A stretch of 31,047 nucleotides of DNA, taken from CAYGZA01 sp964354135. Its GTDB lineage: Bacteria > Planctomycetota > Planctomycetia > Pirellulales > Thermoguttaceae. Below, one piece after another: positions 1 to 6,476 of the stretch. The notes beneath the pieces were generated by a model. The model was not told where the DNA came from. It searched no databases and saw nothing but the letters and a program-made list of their open reading frames with translations. Position numbers and translations under genes: made by a program. How positions within the stretch are numbered: position 1 is the stretch's first letter; every line of letters begins with the position of its first letter. The stretch spans positions 1 through 31,047 of the forward strand of contig CAYGZA010000033.1 of NCBI GenBank assembly GCA_964354135.1, read 5' to 3'.

Positions 1-143
1 GACTCCCTCGGTCGGGCTCCCTGGGTCAGGCCGCACACCTCGATTCTGATTCGCGCCAACCGGTCGTGCAAGAGGCGGCTTGGAACCGCCGCCGTTTCGT
101 GATACCCTTGCGAGCGTCGTGGGCTGACCCAAGGAGGATTGAC

Positions 144-908
144 ATGGCAGAGGTTCCCGCCACCCGCGTGGCCCTGGTGACCGGGGCAGGAAAACACCGC
201 GTGGGCAACGTCGTGGCCAGGATGCTGGCCGCCCGGGGCTTTTCCGTGGCCGTCGGCTACCACCGCTCCGCCGCGGAGGCCCGGGAAACGGTGCTGCAAC
301 TGAAAGAGCCGGGCGCTTGGGCCCGGGCCTTCGAGGCCGACGTGGCCGACGAGGCCGGCGTGGACCGCCTCTTTGACCAGACGCTGGAGTGCTTCGGGCG
401 GCTCGACGTGCTGGTCACCGCCGCCGCCGTTTGGGAGTCCACGCCGCTGGAGGAGCTCACCGCCGCGGACGTCCTGCGGCACTTCGAGATCAACGCGCTT
501 GGGACCCTCCTCTGCTGCCGCCGTGCGGGCCTGATTATGGTCAAGCAGCCGGAAGGCGGGGCGATCGTCACGATCGGCGATTGGGCCGTTCTCCGCCCGT
601 ATCCGGACTATGCGGCGTATTTCGCCTCCAAAGGCGCGATCCCCACGATCACGCGAGCCCTGGCGGTGGAGCTGGCCCGGCGGAACCCTGCGGTCCGCGT
701 CAACTGCATCTTGCCCGGCCCCGTGATGTTGCCGCCCGATCTGCCGCCCGAAGAACGCCAACGGGCCATCGCCGGGACCTTGCTCCGCCGCAAGGGCCGC
801 CCGGAGCACGTCGGGCAGGCCGTGCTCTTCTTTGTGGAGAACGACTTCGTCACGGGGGTGTGTCTACCCGTCGACGGCGGCCGGACGATCGCCGGCTGCG
901 AAGATTGA
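144..908 (+). CDS. Short-chain dehydrogenase/reductase, pteridine reductase (PTR1/FolM)-like
   Basis: A cytosolic NAD(P)H-dependent reductase of 254 aa. The Rossmann motif TGAGKHRVG is at residues 13-21 and YxxxK is Y159/K163. The usual catalytic Ser (an ISS motif) is replaced by IGD with Asp146. Asp at this place, together with YHRSAAEA at 39-46 and a C-terminal VDGG, is what I know from pteridine reductase PTR1 and dihydromonapterin reductase FolM, so reduction of a pterin or a related substrate is inferred. The start is the ATG at 144, preceded by AAGGAGG at 131-137; the frame is open further upstream, but that part does not look like SDR sequence. It is the only plus-strand gene outside the island and has no close partner. 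A generic SDR acting on another carbonyl remains possible. Confidence 0.85.
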   Translation: MAEVPATRVALVTGAGKHRVGNVVARMLAARGFSVAVGYHRSAAEARETVLQLKEPGAWARAFEADVADEAGVDRLFDQTLECFGRLDVLVTAAAVWESTPLEELTAADVLRHFEINALGTLLCCRRAGLIMVKQPEGGAIVTIGDWAVLRPYPDYAAYFASKGAIPTITRALAVELARRNPAVRVNCILPGPVMLPPDLPPEERQRAIAGTLLRRKGRPEHVGQAVLFFVENDFVTGVCLPVDGGRTIAGCED

Positions 909-1025
909 CAAAGGCGCATTTCCTCCCACTATCAGCCTTCAGCTTGCCTCCGACCGCCAAGCGGGCTCCGAAAGTCTGGACTCGGCTTGCGTCGCTGCCC
1001 GCAGGTGTCCCGCTGATGGCTGATA

Positions 1026-1230
1026 GGCCAAGTGTCAGTAATTCAAGGTCGGCCCTATACTGCCAGAATGCGTATGCGTGCTGTCATCAGAGGTAGTCAG
1101 CGTTTTTCGCGTCGAAAGCTCCTTCACCCGGTTCTGAGGAGGTTTCGAGGCGAAAAACGCGGTCCGGCAACCCACGAAATACGGCTTCAAACACCAAACG
1201 GGGGTGACCTCGTATTACTGACACTTGGCC
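1026..1230. mobile_element. MITE-like fold-back element with 17-bp terminal inverted repeats
   Basis: The left end GGCCAAGTGTCAGTAAT (1026-1042) is the exact reverse complement of 1214-1230, giving a 205-bp element with perfect 17-bp termini. Inside it, 1100-1122 and 1138-1160 form a 23-bp hairpin with two G-G mismatches and a 15-nt loop. The two halves look weakly complementary elsewhere too (AGGTC near both ends). The heptamer GCTGATA sits immediately outside both ends (1019-1025 and 1231-1237). It could be a 7-bp target duplication, but the same heptamer is a common micro-repeat here, so this is ambiguous. No ORF of transposase size is present. The best reading is a non-autonomous miniature transposable element; a structured RNA is the alternative. 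Confidence 0.6.
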
Positions 1231-1260
1231 GCTGATAGCTGAAAGCTGAAGGCTGACACT
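1231..1260. repeat. GCTGATA/GCTGAAA micro-repeat
   Basis: This is a run of imperfect 7-mers (GCTGATA, GCTGAAA, GCTGAAG, GCTGACA) just downstream of the SDR gene that ends at 1264. A shorter copy lies at 1011-1025, on the other side of the fold-back element, suggesting that the element inserted into a pre-existing array. The same 7-mer family returns near 7881, 18494-18569, 25333-25411, 26003-26036 and 26744-26880. Confidence 0.6.
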
Positions 1261-1263
1261 TCC

Positions 1264-1959
1264 TCACTGCCCCGGCACGGTGAGCGGCTGGCCGTTGTGT
1301 TTCGGCCCGAGGGAGAGGATGAACGGAACCGCGGCCTCGGCCCAGGCGGCGGGCTTCAGGTACGACCCGGCCGACTCGCCGAAGCAACTGCGGAGCATGT
1401 CGGTGTCGATGATCCCGGGATTGAGCGGCACGGCGGCCATGCCCTTGGGCAGTTCCTCGGCCAGTGCCGCGGTGAGCCCTTCGACGGCCCACTTGGTCGC
1501 GCAGTACGGGCCGACTTCCGCCGCCGCCGAGCGGCCCCAGTAAGAGCTGAAGTTGACGATCACGCCCTTGCCGCGCCGGACCATCGCCGGGACGAAGTGG
1601 CGGATCACGTTGGCCACCCCCTTGATGTTCACGTCGACGATCCGGGAGAGCTCGTCGGCAGGGACTTCCCAGAGCCGGGCATTCGGGTTGATGATCGCGG
1701 CATTGTTGATGAGGATGTCCGGCGGCCCGCCGTCGGCCAGGACTGCCGCGGCCCAAGCGCGGACCTCGTCGTCGCGGCTCACGTCCACCGCGTCAAAGCG
1801 GTGCGGCGGCCCGTGGCGCTTCTGCCACTCGGCGATCGCCGCGGCCGCTCGGGCACAGCCCAGCACGACGTGGCCTCGCGCGATAAACCCTTCCGCCATC
1901 GCCCGGCCGAGCCCCCGGCTCACGCCGGTCAAGACAATCCGTTTCGGTGCGGCGGTCAT
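1264..1959 (-). CDS. Classical short-chain dehydrogenase/reductase
   Basis: A cytosolic NAD(P)-dependent oxidoreductase of 231 aa, normal for the family. The cofactor motif TGVSRGLG is at 11-18, NNA at 85-87, catalytic Ser139 in NFSSYW, and Tyr152/Lys156 in YCATK. PLNPGIIDTDM near residue 180 is the usual PG motif after the active site. The substrate cannot be read from the sequence. The start is the ATG at 1959; a GGGA-type ribosome site lies just upstream. It diverges from the plus-strand accessory island beginning at 2374, so the 414-bp gap must hold promoters for both directions. It shares only the fold with the SDR at 144-908, which lacks the catalytic Ser found here. Confidence 0.9.
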   Translation of the reverse strand: MTAAPKRIVLTGVSRGLGRAMAEGFIARGHVVLGCARAAAAIAEWQKRHGPPHRFDAVDVSRDDEVRAWAAAVLADGGPPDILINNAAIINPNARLWEVPADELSRIVDVNIKGVANVIRHFVPAMVRRGKGVIVNFSSYWGRSAAAEVGPYCATKWAVEGLTAALAEELPKGMAAVPLNPGIIDTDMLRSCFGESAGSYLKPAAWAEAAVPFILSLGPKHNGQPLTVPGQ

Positions 1960-2169
1960 AGTCGGTTCCCGATTGCTGTGAGCCCCAGATTACGGATGCC
2001 CCTTCGAGAAAGCAACCGACCCCGCCCCGCGCCAAGTTCAAACAGGCCCCGCCGAATGGCAGAAAACCCCCCTTATCTCTCCCGCGTTCCCACGTCCCAC
2101 TCCCGACTTCCCACTTTCCTGTTCATCCGTCAGCCCTCATCGGTCGTCGTTTCGCGATCCCCCCTCCCC

Positions 2170-2198
2170 TTGACTTCTCCCCCCCGAATTGCTACCGT
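2170..2198 (+). promoter_or_regulatory. Candidate sigma70-type promoter of the accessory island
   Basis: TTGACT at 2170-2175, a 17-bp spacer, and TACCGT at 2193-2198 preceded by TGC (extended -10). This would leave a leader of roughly 170 nt before the first island gene. The -10 box is a weak match, so this is only a candidate. The rest of 1960-2373 is gene-free, with a C-rich low-complexity stretch at about 2070-2190. Confidence 0.35.
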
Positions 2199-2233
2199 GA
2201 GACTACTGTTTCGCGGTACGGGAGAGCGGGTGG

Positions 2234-2246
2234 TTGTCGGCGACAA
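2234..2246. promoter_or_regulatory. Candidate operator palindrome
   Basis: TTGTCG-G-CGACAA is a perfect palindrome with 6-bp arms in the leader, about 130 bp before the first island gene and just downstream of the candidate promoter. A further TTGTC half-site lies at 2261-2265. It could bind a regulator, possibly one of the helix-turn-helix-bearing ParB-like proteins of the island. In GC-rich DNA a palindrome this short can occur by chance. Confidence 0.25.
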
Positions 2247-2373
2247 TCACGCGTGGCACGTTGTCCGAGCGCCCGCCGTAGCTGCACCCAACCCGGCGCG
2301 GGAGCGTTTCGAGGTGCAGACTGGTGTCAGCGCAGCTCAGGACGAGGCGGGACTGTCGTTGGGAGAAACGGGC

Positions 2374-3429
2374 ATGGCGACCCTGCAAGTCAATCTCGAA
2401 GGGGTTCCTGTAGTCGTCACGCAGGAGCGTGTTGATATCACGAAGCTTCGGTTAGACGAACAAAACCCGCGGATCGGCCTTTACAGAGACAGCCAGCCCA
2501 AAGACGGGTTGTCGGACGGTGACATTCGGTTCGCAATCAAGAACCGAAGTCCGCACGCCTACTCGAAGCTTCGGGACTCGATTGAAATCAACAATGGGAT
2601 AATAAACCCGATATGGGTTGGCCCGGAGGAGGACGGCCAACACCTGGTGATAGAAGGGAACACGCGAGTACTCGTGTACCGCGAGTTGGCGGAGAAATAC
2701 CCTTCGTCTGAGGAATGGAGGGCCATACGGGCAAACGTACTCCCGCTGGGGATCCAGGAGTCGCAGATCAACTTCATTCGCCTAGAGGCGCACCTCCGTG
2801 GCGTGACTGAATGGGATGCATACGAAAGAGCGCGCTACCTTTATATTCTGAACGAGGCGGAGGGCTACTCGACCACACGCCTTGAGCAACTTACGCGTCT
2901 CGAGGCCGGAAAGATAGAGATCGAGATTCGCGCATTCCGGGACATGGCGGACGTTTACCGTGCGCGATTCCCGGAAGACCCCTATGAGGCTCAGAAGTTC
3001 AGCTACTTCGTCGAGTATGAGGCGAGTCCTCGAATCAAACGTGATATGGCAGCGCGCCGAAAGACGACCGACGACTTCTGCGACTGGGTTGGTGACGGAC
3101 GGATTCCGAAGGCGGAGAATGTGCGCCGTCTCCCCGACATACTTGAGGACGAACGCGCCACCACGTACTTCCTCGCTGACGGCTATGAGAGAGCTCTGGA
3201 GCACTTAGCCCTGGCTAAGCCCAACCTTGTGTCGCCGTTGTATCGCAGAATTGAGGAAGTAATCGAGGGCCTAAGGGAGATGGCGTTCTACGAGGTCGAG
3301 CGAATACGGTCAGGGGACGAGCCCGGACAGCGTAGGCTCATACGGGAGCTCGCAGAGATTGCGGCGGCCGTTTGGCGGCGAGTGTCAGAAGACGATGACG
3401 CGGACAGCGCGGTCGATGAGGGGACCTAG
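2374..3429 (+). CDS. ParB/sulfiredoxin-like nucleotide-binding protein (island protein A)
   Basis: A 351-aa protein with an N-terminal ParB/Srx-type domain: NPR at 31-33, a GIINPIWV strand at 75-82, DGQH at 87-90 and the EGNTR box at 94-98, equivalent to the GERR/GNTR box of ParB-like proteins. A conserved HLRG...W..YE block follows (140-151), then a possible helix-turn-helix region (about 165-192) and GRIPKAENVRRLP (242-254). The family binds or hydrolyses nucleotides, often on DNA; the activity here is unknown. The start is the ATG at 2374 with GGGAGA upstream. The frame stays open to 1297, but that part is antisense to the SDR gene. It is the first gene of the island, 2 nt before the nuclease-like gene, and is paralogous to the protein at 5316-6365. 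Three ATA codons within five residues (76-80) are foreign to this GC-rich neighbourhood. Confidence 0.8.
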   Translation: MATLQVNLEGVPVVVTQERVDITKLRLDEQNPRIGLYRDSQPKDGLSDGDIRFAIKNRSPHAYSKLRDSIEINNGIINPIWVGPEEDGQHLVIEGNTRVLVYRELAEKYPSSEEWRAIRANVLPLGIQESQINFIRLEAHLRGVTEWDAYERARYLYILNEAEGYSTTRLEQLTRLEAGKIEIEIRAFRDMADVYRARFPEDPYEAQKFSYFVEYEASPRIKRDMAARRKTTDDFCDWVGDGRIPKAENVRRLPDILEDERATTYFLADGYERALEHLALAKPNLVSPLYRRIEEVIEGLREMAFYEVERIRSGDEPGQRRLIRELAEIAAAVWRRVSEDDDADSAVDEGT

Positions 3430-3431
3430 GA

Positions 3432-3845
3432 ATGGCGGCGTCAAACGCTCACGACCTGATCGTCGCAGTGGTCGCGAGGAAGATCGTGGACTGCGGCTAC
3501 GACCTCGTGGGCATTGAGTCTTCGCTCGACTGGCTCTTCGGGGAAGGTTTTCGCCTGCCGCCGACAATAGTCCATCACCGGCCTGACGTTCTCGGCGTGC
3601 GCGGACGCGCGCCGTTCCTCGCGATAGGTGATGCTAAGACGGTATCGGACCTTGCCTCTCCGCGAACGGCGCAGCAGCTTGCCGACTACACGGGTCTACG
3701 CGTCGGCGAGCATGATGCCCTTTGCCTCGTTGTCATAGGCGTTCCGCGAAGCGGCTTGGACAGGCTTCGGCGCCTTATTGGCGACCTCATGATACCGGGC
3801 CACCGCATTTGCGTGGTGCCGGTCCCCGATGCACTCCTGGGTTAG
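3432..3845 (+). CDS. Small PD-(D/E)XK nuclease-like protein (island protein B)
   Basis: A 137-aa protein with a restriction-endonuclease-fold signature: Pro51-Asp52 (HHRPDVLG), then a hydrophobic strand ending in Asp67-Ala68-Lys69 (AIGDAKT), and Gln81/Gln82 on the following helix. PD...DxK with a downstream Gln is the metal-binding pattern of PD-(D/E)XK enzymes, so DNA cleavage is the likely role. It has no DNA-recognition domain, so the neighbouring helicase or ParB-like proteins may supply targeting. It starts 2 nt after the stop of protein A and ends 8 nt before the helicase, which suggests translational coupling. It could also be a Holliday-junction-resolvase-like or degenerate nuclease subunit. 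The fold call rests on motif spacing only. Confidence 0.7.
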   Translation: MAASNAHDLIVAVVARKIVDCGYDLVGIESSLDWLFGEGFRLPPTIVHHRPDVLGVRGRAPFLAIGDAKTVSDLASPRTAQQLADYTGLRVGEHDALCLVVIGVPRSGLDRLRRLIGDLMIPGHRICVVPVPDALLG

Positions 3846-3853
3846 AAACGCAC

Positions 3854-5299
3854 GTGAATCGTCGTCGTCCCTTCAATTATGAGCCCCGCACGCCGCCTTA
3901 TCCACACCAAGTGGAGGCGGTATCGTTCCTAAGTGACCGCGAGTACGCAGCGCTTTTCGACGAGCAGGGCCTCGGGAAGACGAAAATCATCGTTGACACG
4001 ATATGCCGTGGCATCGCGGCGAAGGGTATTGACGGCGCGATAGTCGTCTGCAAGAAGAGCCTCCTTGGAACCTGGCAAGCGGAGGTGGCAAAGCACTCGC
4101 ACTTGAAGGCTATTCAGTTGCGGGGTACCCCGGGAAGGCGCGGCCTCAGCTTCATGTGGTTCGCGCACTTCTATTTGGTGAACTACGAACTCTTGATTTC
4201 GGAGCAGCAGCGCCTGCGTGACCTCTTGCAGACGCGTCGTATGGCGATGGTCCTTGACGAGTCGCAGAGAATAAAGAACCCTCGGGGCAAGGCGACTGAG
4301 GCCGTACACGCGCTGCGCGGCTTCTGCAAGCCGCGCTACATCGTAACAGGAACGCCCGTCGCTAACGTCCCGCAGGACATTTGGTCGCAAGTGTACTTCC
4401 TGGACGGGGGCGCGGCCCTCGGCGCAACGCCGCGCGAGTTCTCTGAGAAGTTCCGGATACCGGAGCGCCCGCATAAAGCATCCTCTCTTGACGCCAATGG
4501 CTTGGTGCGCCTCCGCGAAGCGCTACGCCCATTCTCGATCCGGCGTCTGAAGGATCGCGTTTTGGAGCTCCCTGAGAAACGATATGAGACCATTTGCGTG
4601 GAACTGGAATCCTCACAGCGGAGACGGTATGATCAGGTCCGCAACGAACTGCGACTCGCGATCGTCACAATGGAGGGACAAGCTGTCGAGGACGATGCGA
4701 CGAATATACTGAAGCGCCTCCTTCGCCTTGTACAGATCAGCAGCAACCCGCGACTTATTGACAGTTCGTATTCCGCAACCCCAGCGAAAGTCTCCGCGGC
4801 CCGGGAGCTCGTATTACGGATTCTGAGTGCCAACGAGAAGGTGGTAATCTGGACGTCATTCGTCGGGAACATCCGCATGTTGCGGAAGGAGTTTCACCAT
4901 GCGGGCGCCGCCATGCTGTTCGGCGAGATTCCGATCGAGGAGCGGGATGCTATCGTGCGCCGTTTCCAGAACTCGCAGGATATGCGTGTGATCGTGGCAA
5001 ATCCTGCGGCGGCGAAGGAGGGCCTTACGCTCACGGCAGCTAATCACGCGATCTACATCGATCGCACATTCAATCTCGTGGACTACGTGCAGTCGCAGGA
5101 CCGGATACACCGGATAAGTCAGGAGCGGCCCGCGTACATTTACAACATCGTGGGCAGGGACACGATCGACGAGTACATCGAGGACGTGGTCTACCGCAAG
5201 CAGATGGTGGCCCAGTTCGTTTGCGGAGATGACAACGAGTTACGCCTTGTGGGGCCGGCGTATACGAAGGAGGATATGTTGCAGTTACTTGGTGGGTAA
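3854..5299 (+). CDS. SNF2-family DEAD-like helicase/translocase (island protein C)
   Basis: A 481-aa superfamily 2 ATPase of near-minimal length. Motifs in order: PHQ (Gln19), Walker A EQGLGKT (37-43), motif II DESQ (135-138), motif III TGTP (165-168), and the SNF2-type C-terminal lobe with EGLTLTAANHAIYID and QSQDRIHRISQ (413-423). SNF2 proteins translocate on double-stranded DNA and remodel bound proteins rather than unwind. The start is GTG at 3854, 8 nt after the nuclease-like gene. An earlier start would overlap that gene and adds no helicase sequence. There are no long insertions or accessory domains, unlike DrmD of DISARM or RapA. With the adjoining nuclease it resembles a split restriction-type motor and cutter; this is inference. 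Confidence 0.9.
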   Translation: MNRRRPFNYEPRTPPYPHQVEAVSFLSDREYAALFDEQGLGKTKIIVDTICRGIAAKGIDGAIVVCKKSLLGTWQAEVAKHSHLKAIQLRGTPGRRGLSFMWFAHFYLVNYELLISEQQRLRDLLQTRRMAMVLDESQRIKNPRGKATEAVHALRGFCKPRYIVTGTPVANVPQDIWSQVYFLDGGAALGATPREFSEKFRIPERPHKASSLDANGLVRLREALRPFSIRRLKDRVLELPEKRYETICVELESSQRRRYDQVRNELRLAIVTMEGQAVEDDATNILKRLLRLVQISSNPRLIDSSYSATPAKVSAARELVLRILSANEKVVIWTSFVGNIRMLRKEFHHAGAAMLFGEIPIEERDAIVRRFQNSQDMRVIVANPAAAKEGLTLTAANHAIYIDRTFNLVDYVQSQDRIHRISQERPAYIYNIVGRDTIDEYIEDVVYRKQMVAQFVCGDDNELRLVGPAYTKEDMLQLLGG

Positions 5300-5315
5300 T
5301 GCGGGGAGGGCACAT

Positions 5316-6365
5316 ATGAGCAACGAACCATCAATGGGCGCCACGATCACCGTGGGAGATGTCTCAATAGAGGTACTCGTGCGCGAGGTGCCAATCGAAA
5401 CGCTGCGCTACTACGGCAGCAATCCGCGCATATACAGCATATTGAAGCAGCAGGGCGCCGACGTGGGTCAGGACGTAATCGAGCGGGAGCTGTGGAAGCT
5501 CGACCCGACCAAGGACCTGTACAAGGACATCGAGAGGAACGGGGGGCTAGTTGAGGAGATTCTGGTGCGGGACGGTCAGGTCCTTGAGGGGAACTCGCGA
5601 CTTTGCGCGTACAGGCACCTCCTCGACAAAGCCAAGAAGAACGCCGATGCCGCGGGTGTCGCCAGGTGGTCCTCAATACGCGCGAAGATCCTGCCGTCAG
5701 ACGTGACCGAGGAAAGCGTCTTCGCGATTCTCGGCATTCTGCATATTCGAGGGAAAGCCAGGTGGGCGCCATACGAACAAGCAAGCTATCTGTACCGTCA
5801 GAGCGTGGAATTCAGGAAGGGGTACCGCGAACTGGCCGAGCAGATCGGCATTCCCGCGCCTGACGTTAGGACGCACATAGACGCCTACAAGATGATGGAT
5901 GCCTTCAAGGTAACCAGCCCGAGCAAATTCAGTCACTACCTCGAGTACGTCAAGAGTAGGAAGCTGAAGGAAGTGAAGGACGCGAATGTCCTCCCACCGG
6001 GTCAGGAGCTCGACACGCTGTTTGTCCAACTCGTCGACACTGGACGCATTCCGAAGGCGGACAACGTGCGGGAACTGCCGCTCATACTCAAAGACAAGCA
6101 GGCCCGCAGGCAGTTCCTGCAGGAGCGGGTCCCATTCGACGAGGCCCTTGAAGCCGCACGCGAGAAGCACCCGGAGACAACCTCCTCCTTCTACAGCAAG
6201 CTCAAACGTGCGACCGAGGCGCTTCAGAATGCTGAGGAAATGCGCGTAAAGCAGGAAGTGGAAGCCGATACGGATAAGAAGTACATCTTGAAGAACCTCT
6301 GCAAGACCGTGAATAAGTTTTGCAGGGCGATAGGGCTGGTCGAGAGCCGCGGCCGCAAGACTTGA
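5316..6365 (+). CDS. Second ParB/sulfiredoxin-like protein, paralogue of protein A (island protein D)
   Basis: A 349-aa protein collinear with the one at 2374-3429: NPR at 36-38, strand GLVEEILV at 77-84, EGNSR at 91-95, HIRG...W..YE at 143-154, a helix-turn-helix-like stretch at about 168-194 (ELAEQIGIPAPDVRTHIDAY) and GRIPKADNVRELP at 243-255. The motifs match protein A within five residues along the whole length, so the two arose by duplication. In D the Pro of the GxxxP strand is Glu81 and the segment before the EGNSR box differs, which suggests divided roles such as a heterodimer. The start is the ATG at 5316 with GGGGAGGG at 5303-5310, 16 nt after the helicase. Its C-terminal 70 residues are highly charged and helical. 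Confidence 0.8.
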   Translation: MSNEPSMGATITVGDVSIEVLVREVPIETLRYYGSNPRIYSILKQQGADVGQDVIERELWKLDPTKDLYKDIERNGGLVEEILVRDGQVLEGNSRLCAYRHLLDKAKKNADAAGVARWSSIRAKILPSDVTEESVFAILGILHIRGKARWAPYEQASYLYRQSVEFRKGYRELAEQIGIPAPDVRTHIDAYKMMDAFKVTSPSKFSHYLEYVKSRKLKEVKDANVLPPGQELDTLFVQLVDTGRIPKADNVRELPLILKDKQARRQFLQERVPFDEALEAAREKHPETTSSFYSKLKRATEALQNAEEMRVKQEVEADTDKKYILKNLCKTVNKFCRAIGLVESRGRKT

Positions 6366-6476
6366 CGCTGGTGGCGCTGTGACGCCTCACGAGTCCCCGG
6401 GAACGAGGACGTCCTAGGCCCTACTGTCGGAAGGGAAACGAAGGAGACGAGTCACGGTCGTACGCGGTAATTCGTT

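Noticed and set aside
1297..2373. Upstream part of the 710-codon frame that ends at 3429
   Set aside because: It is antisense to the SDR gene at 1264-1959 and then low-complexity intergenic DNA. The ParB-like protein starts at 2374 with its own ribosome site.
3722..3853. Extension of the helicase frame into the nuclease-like gene
   Set aside because: The extra residues overlap the nuclease-like gene and show no helicase motif; the GTG at 3854 fits the packing of the operon.
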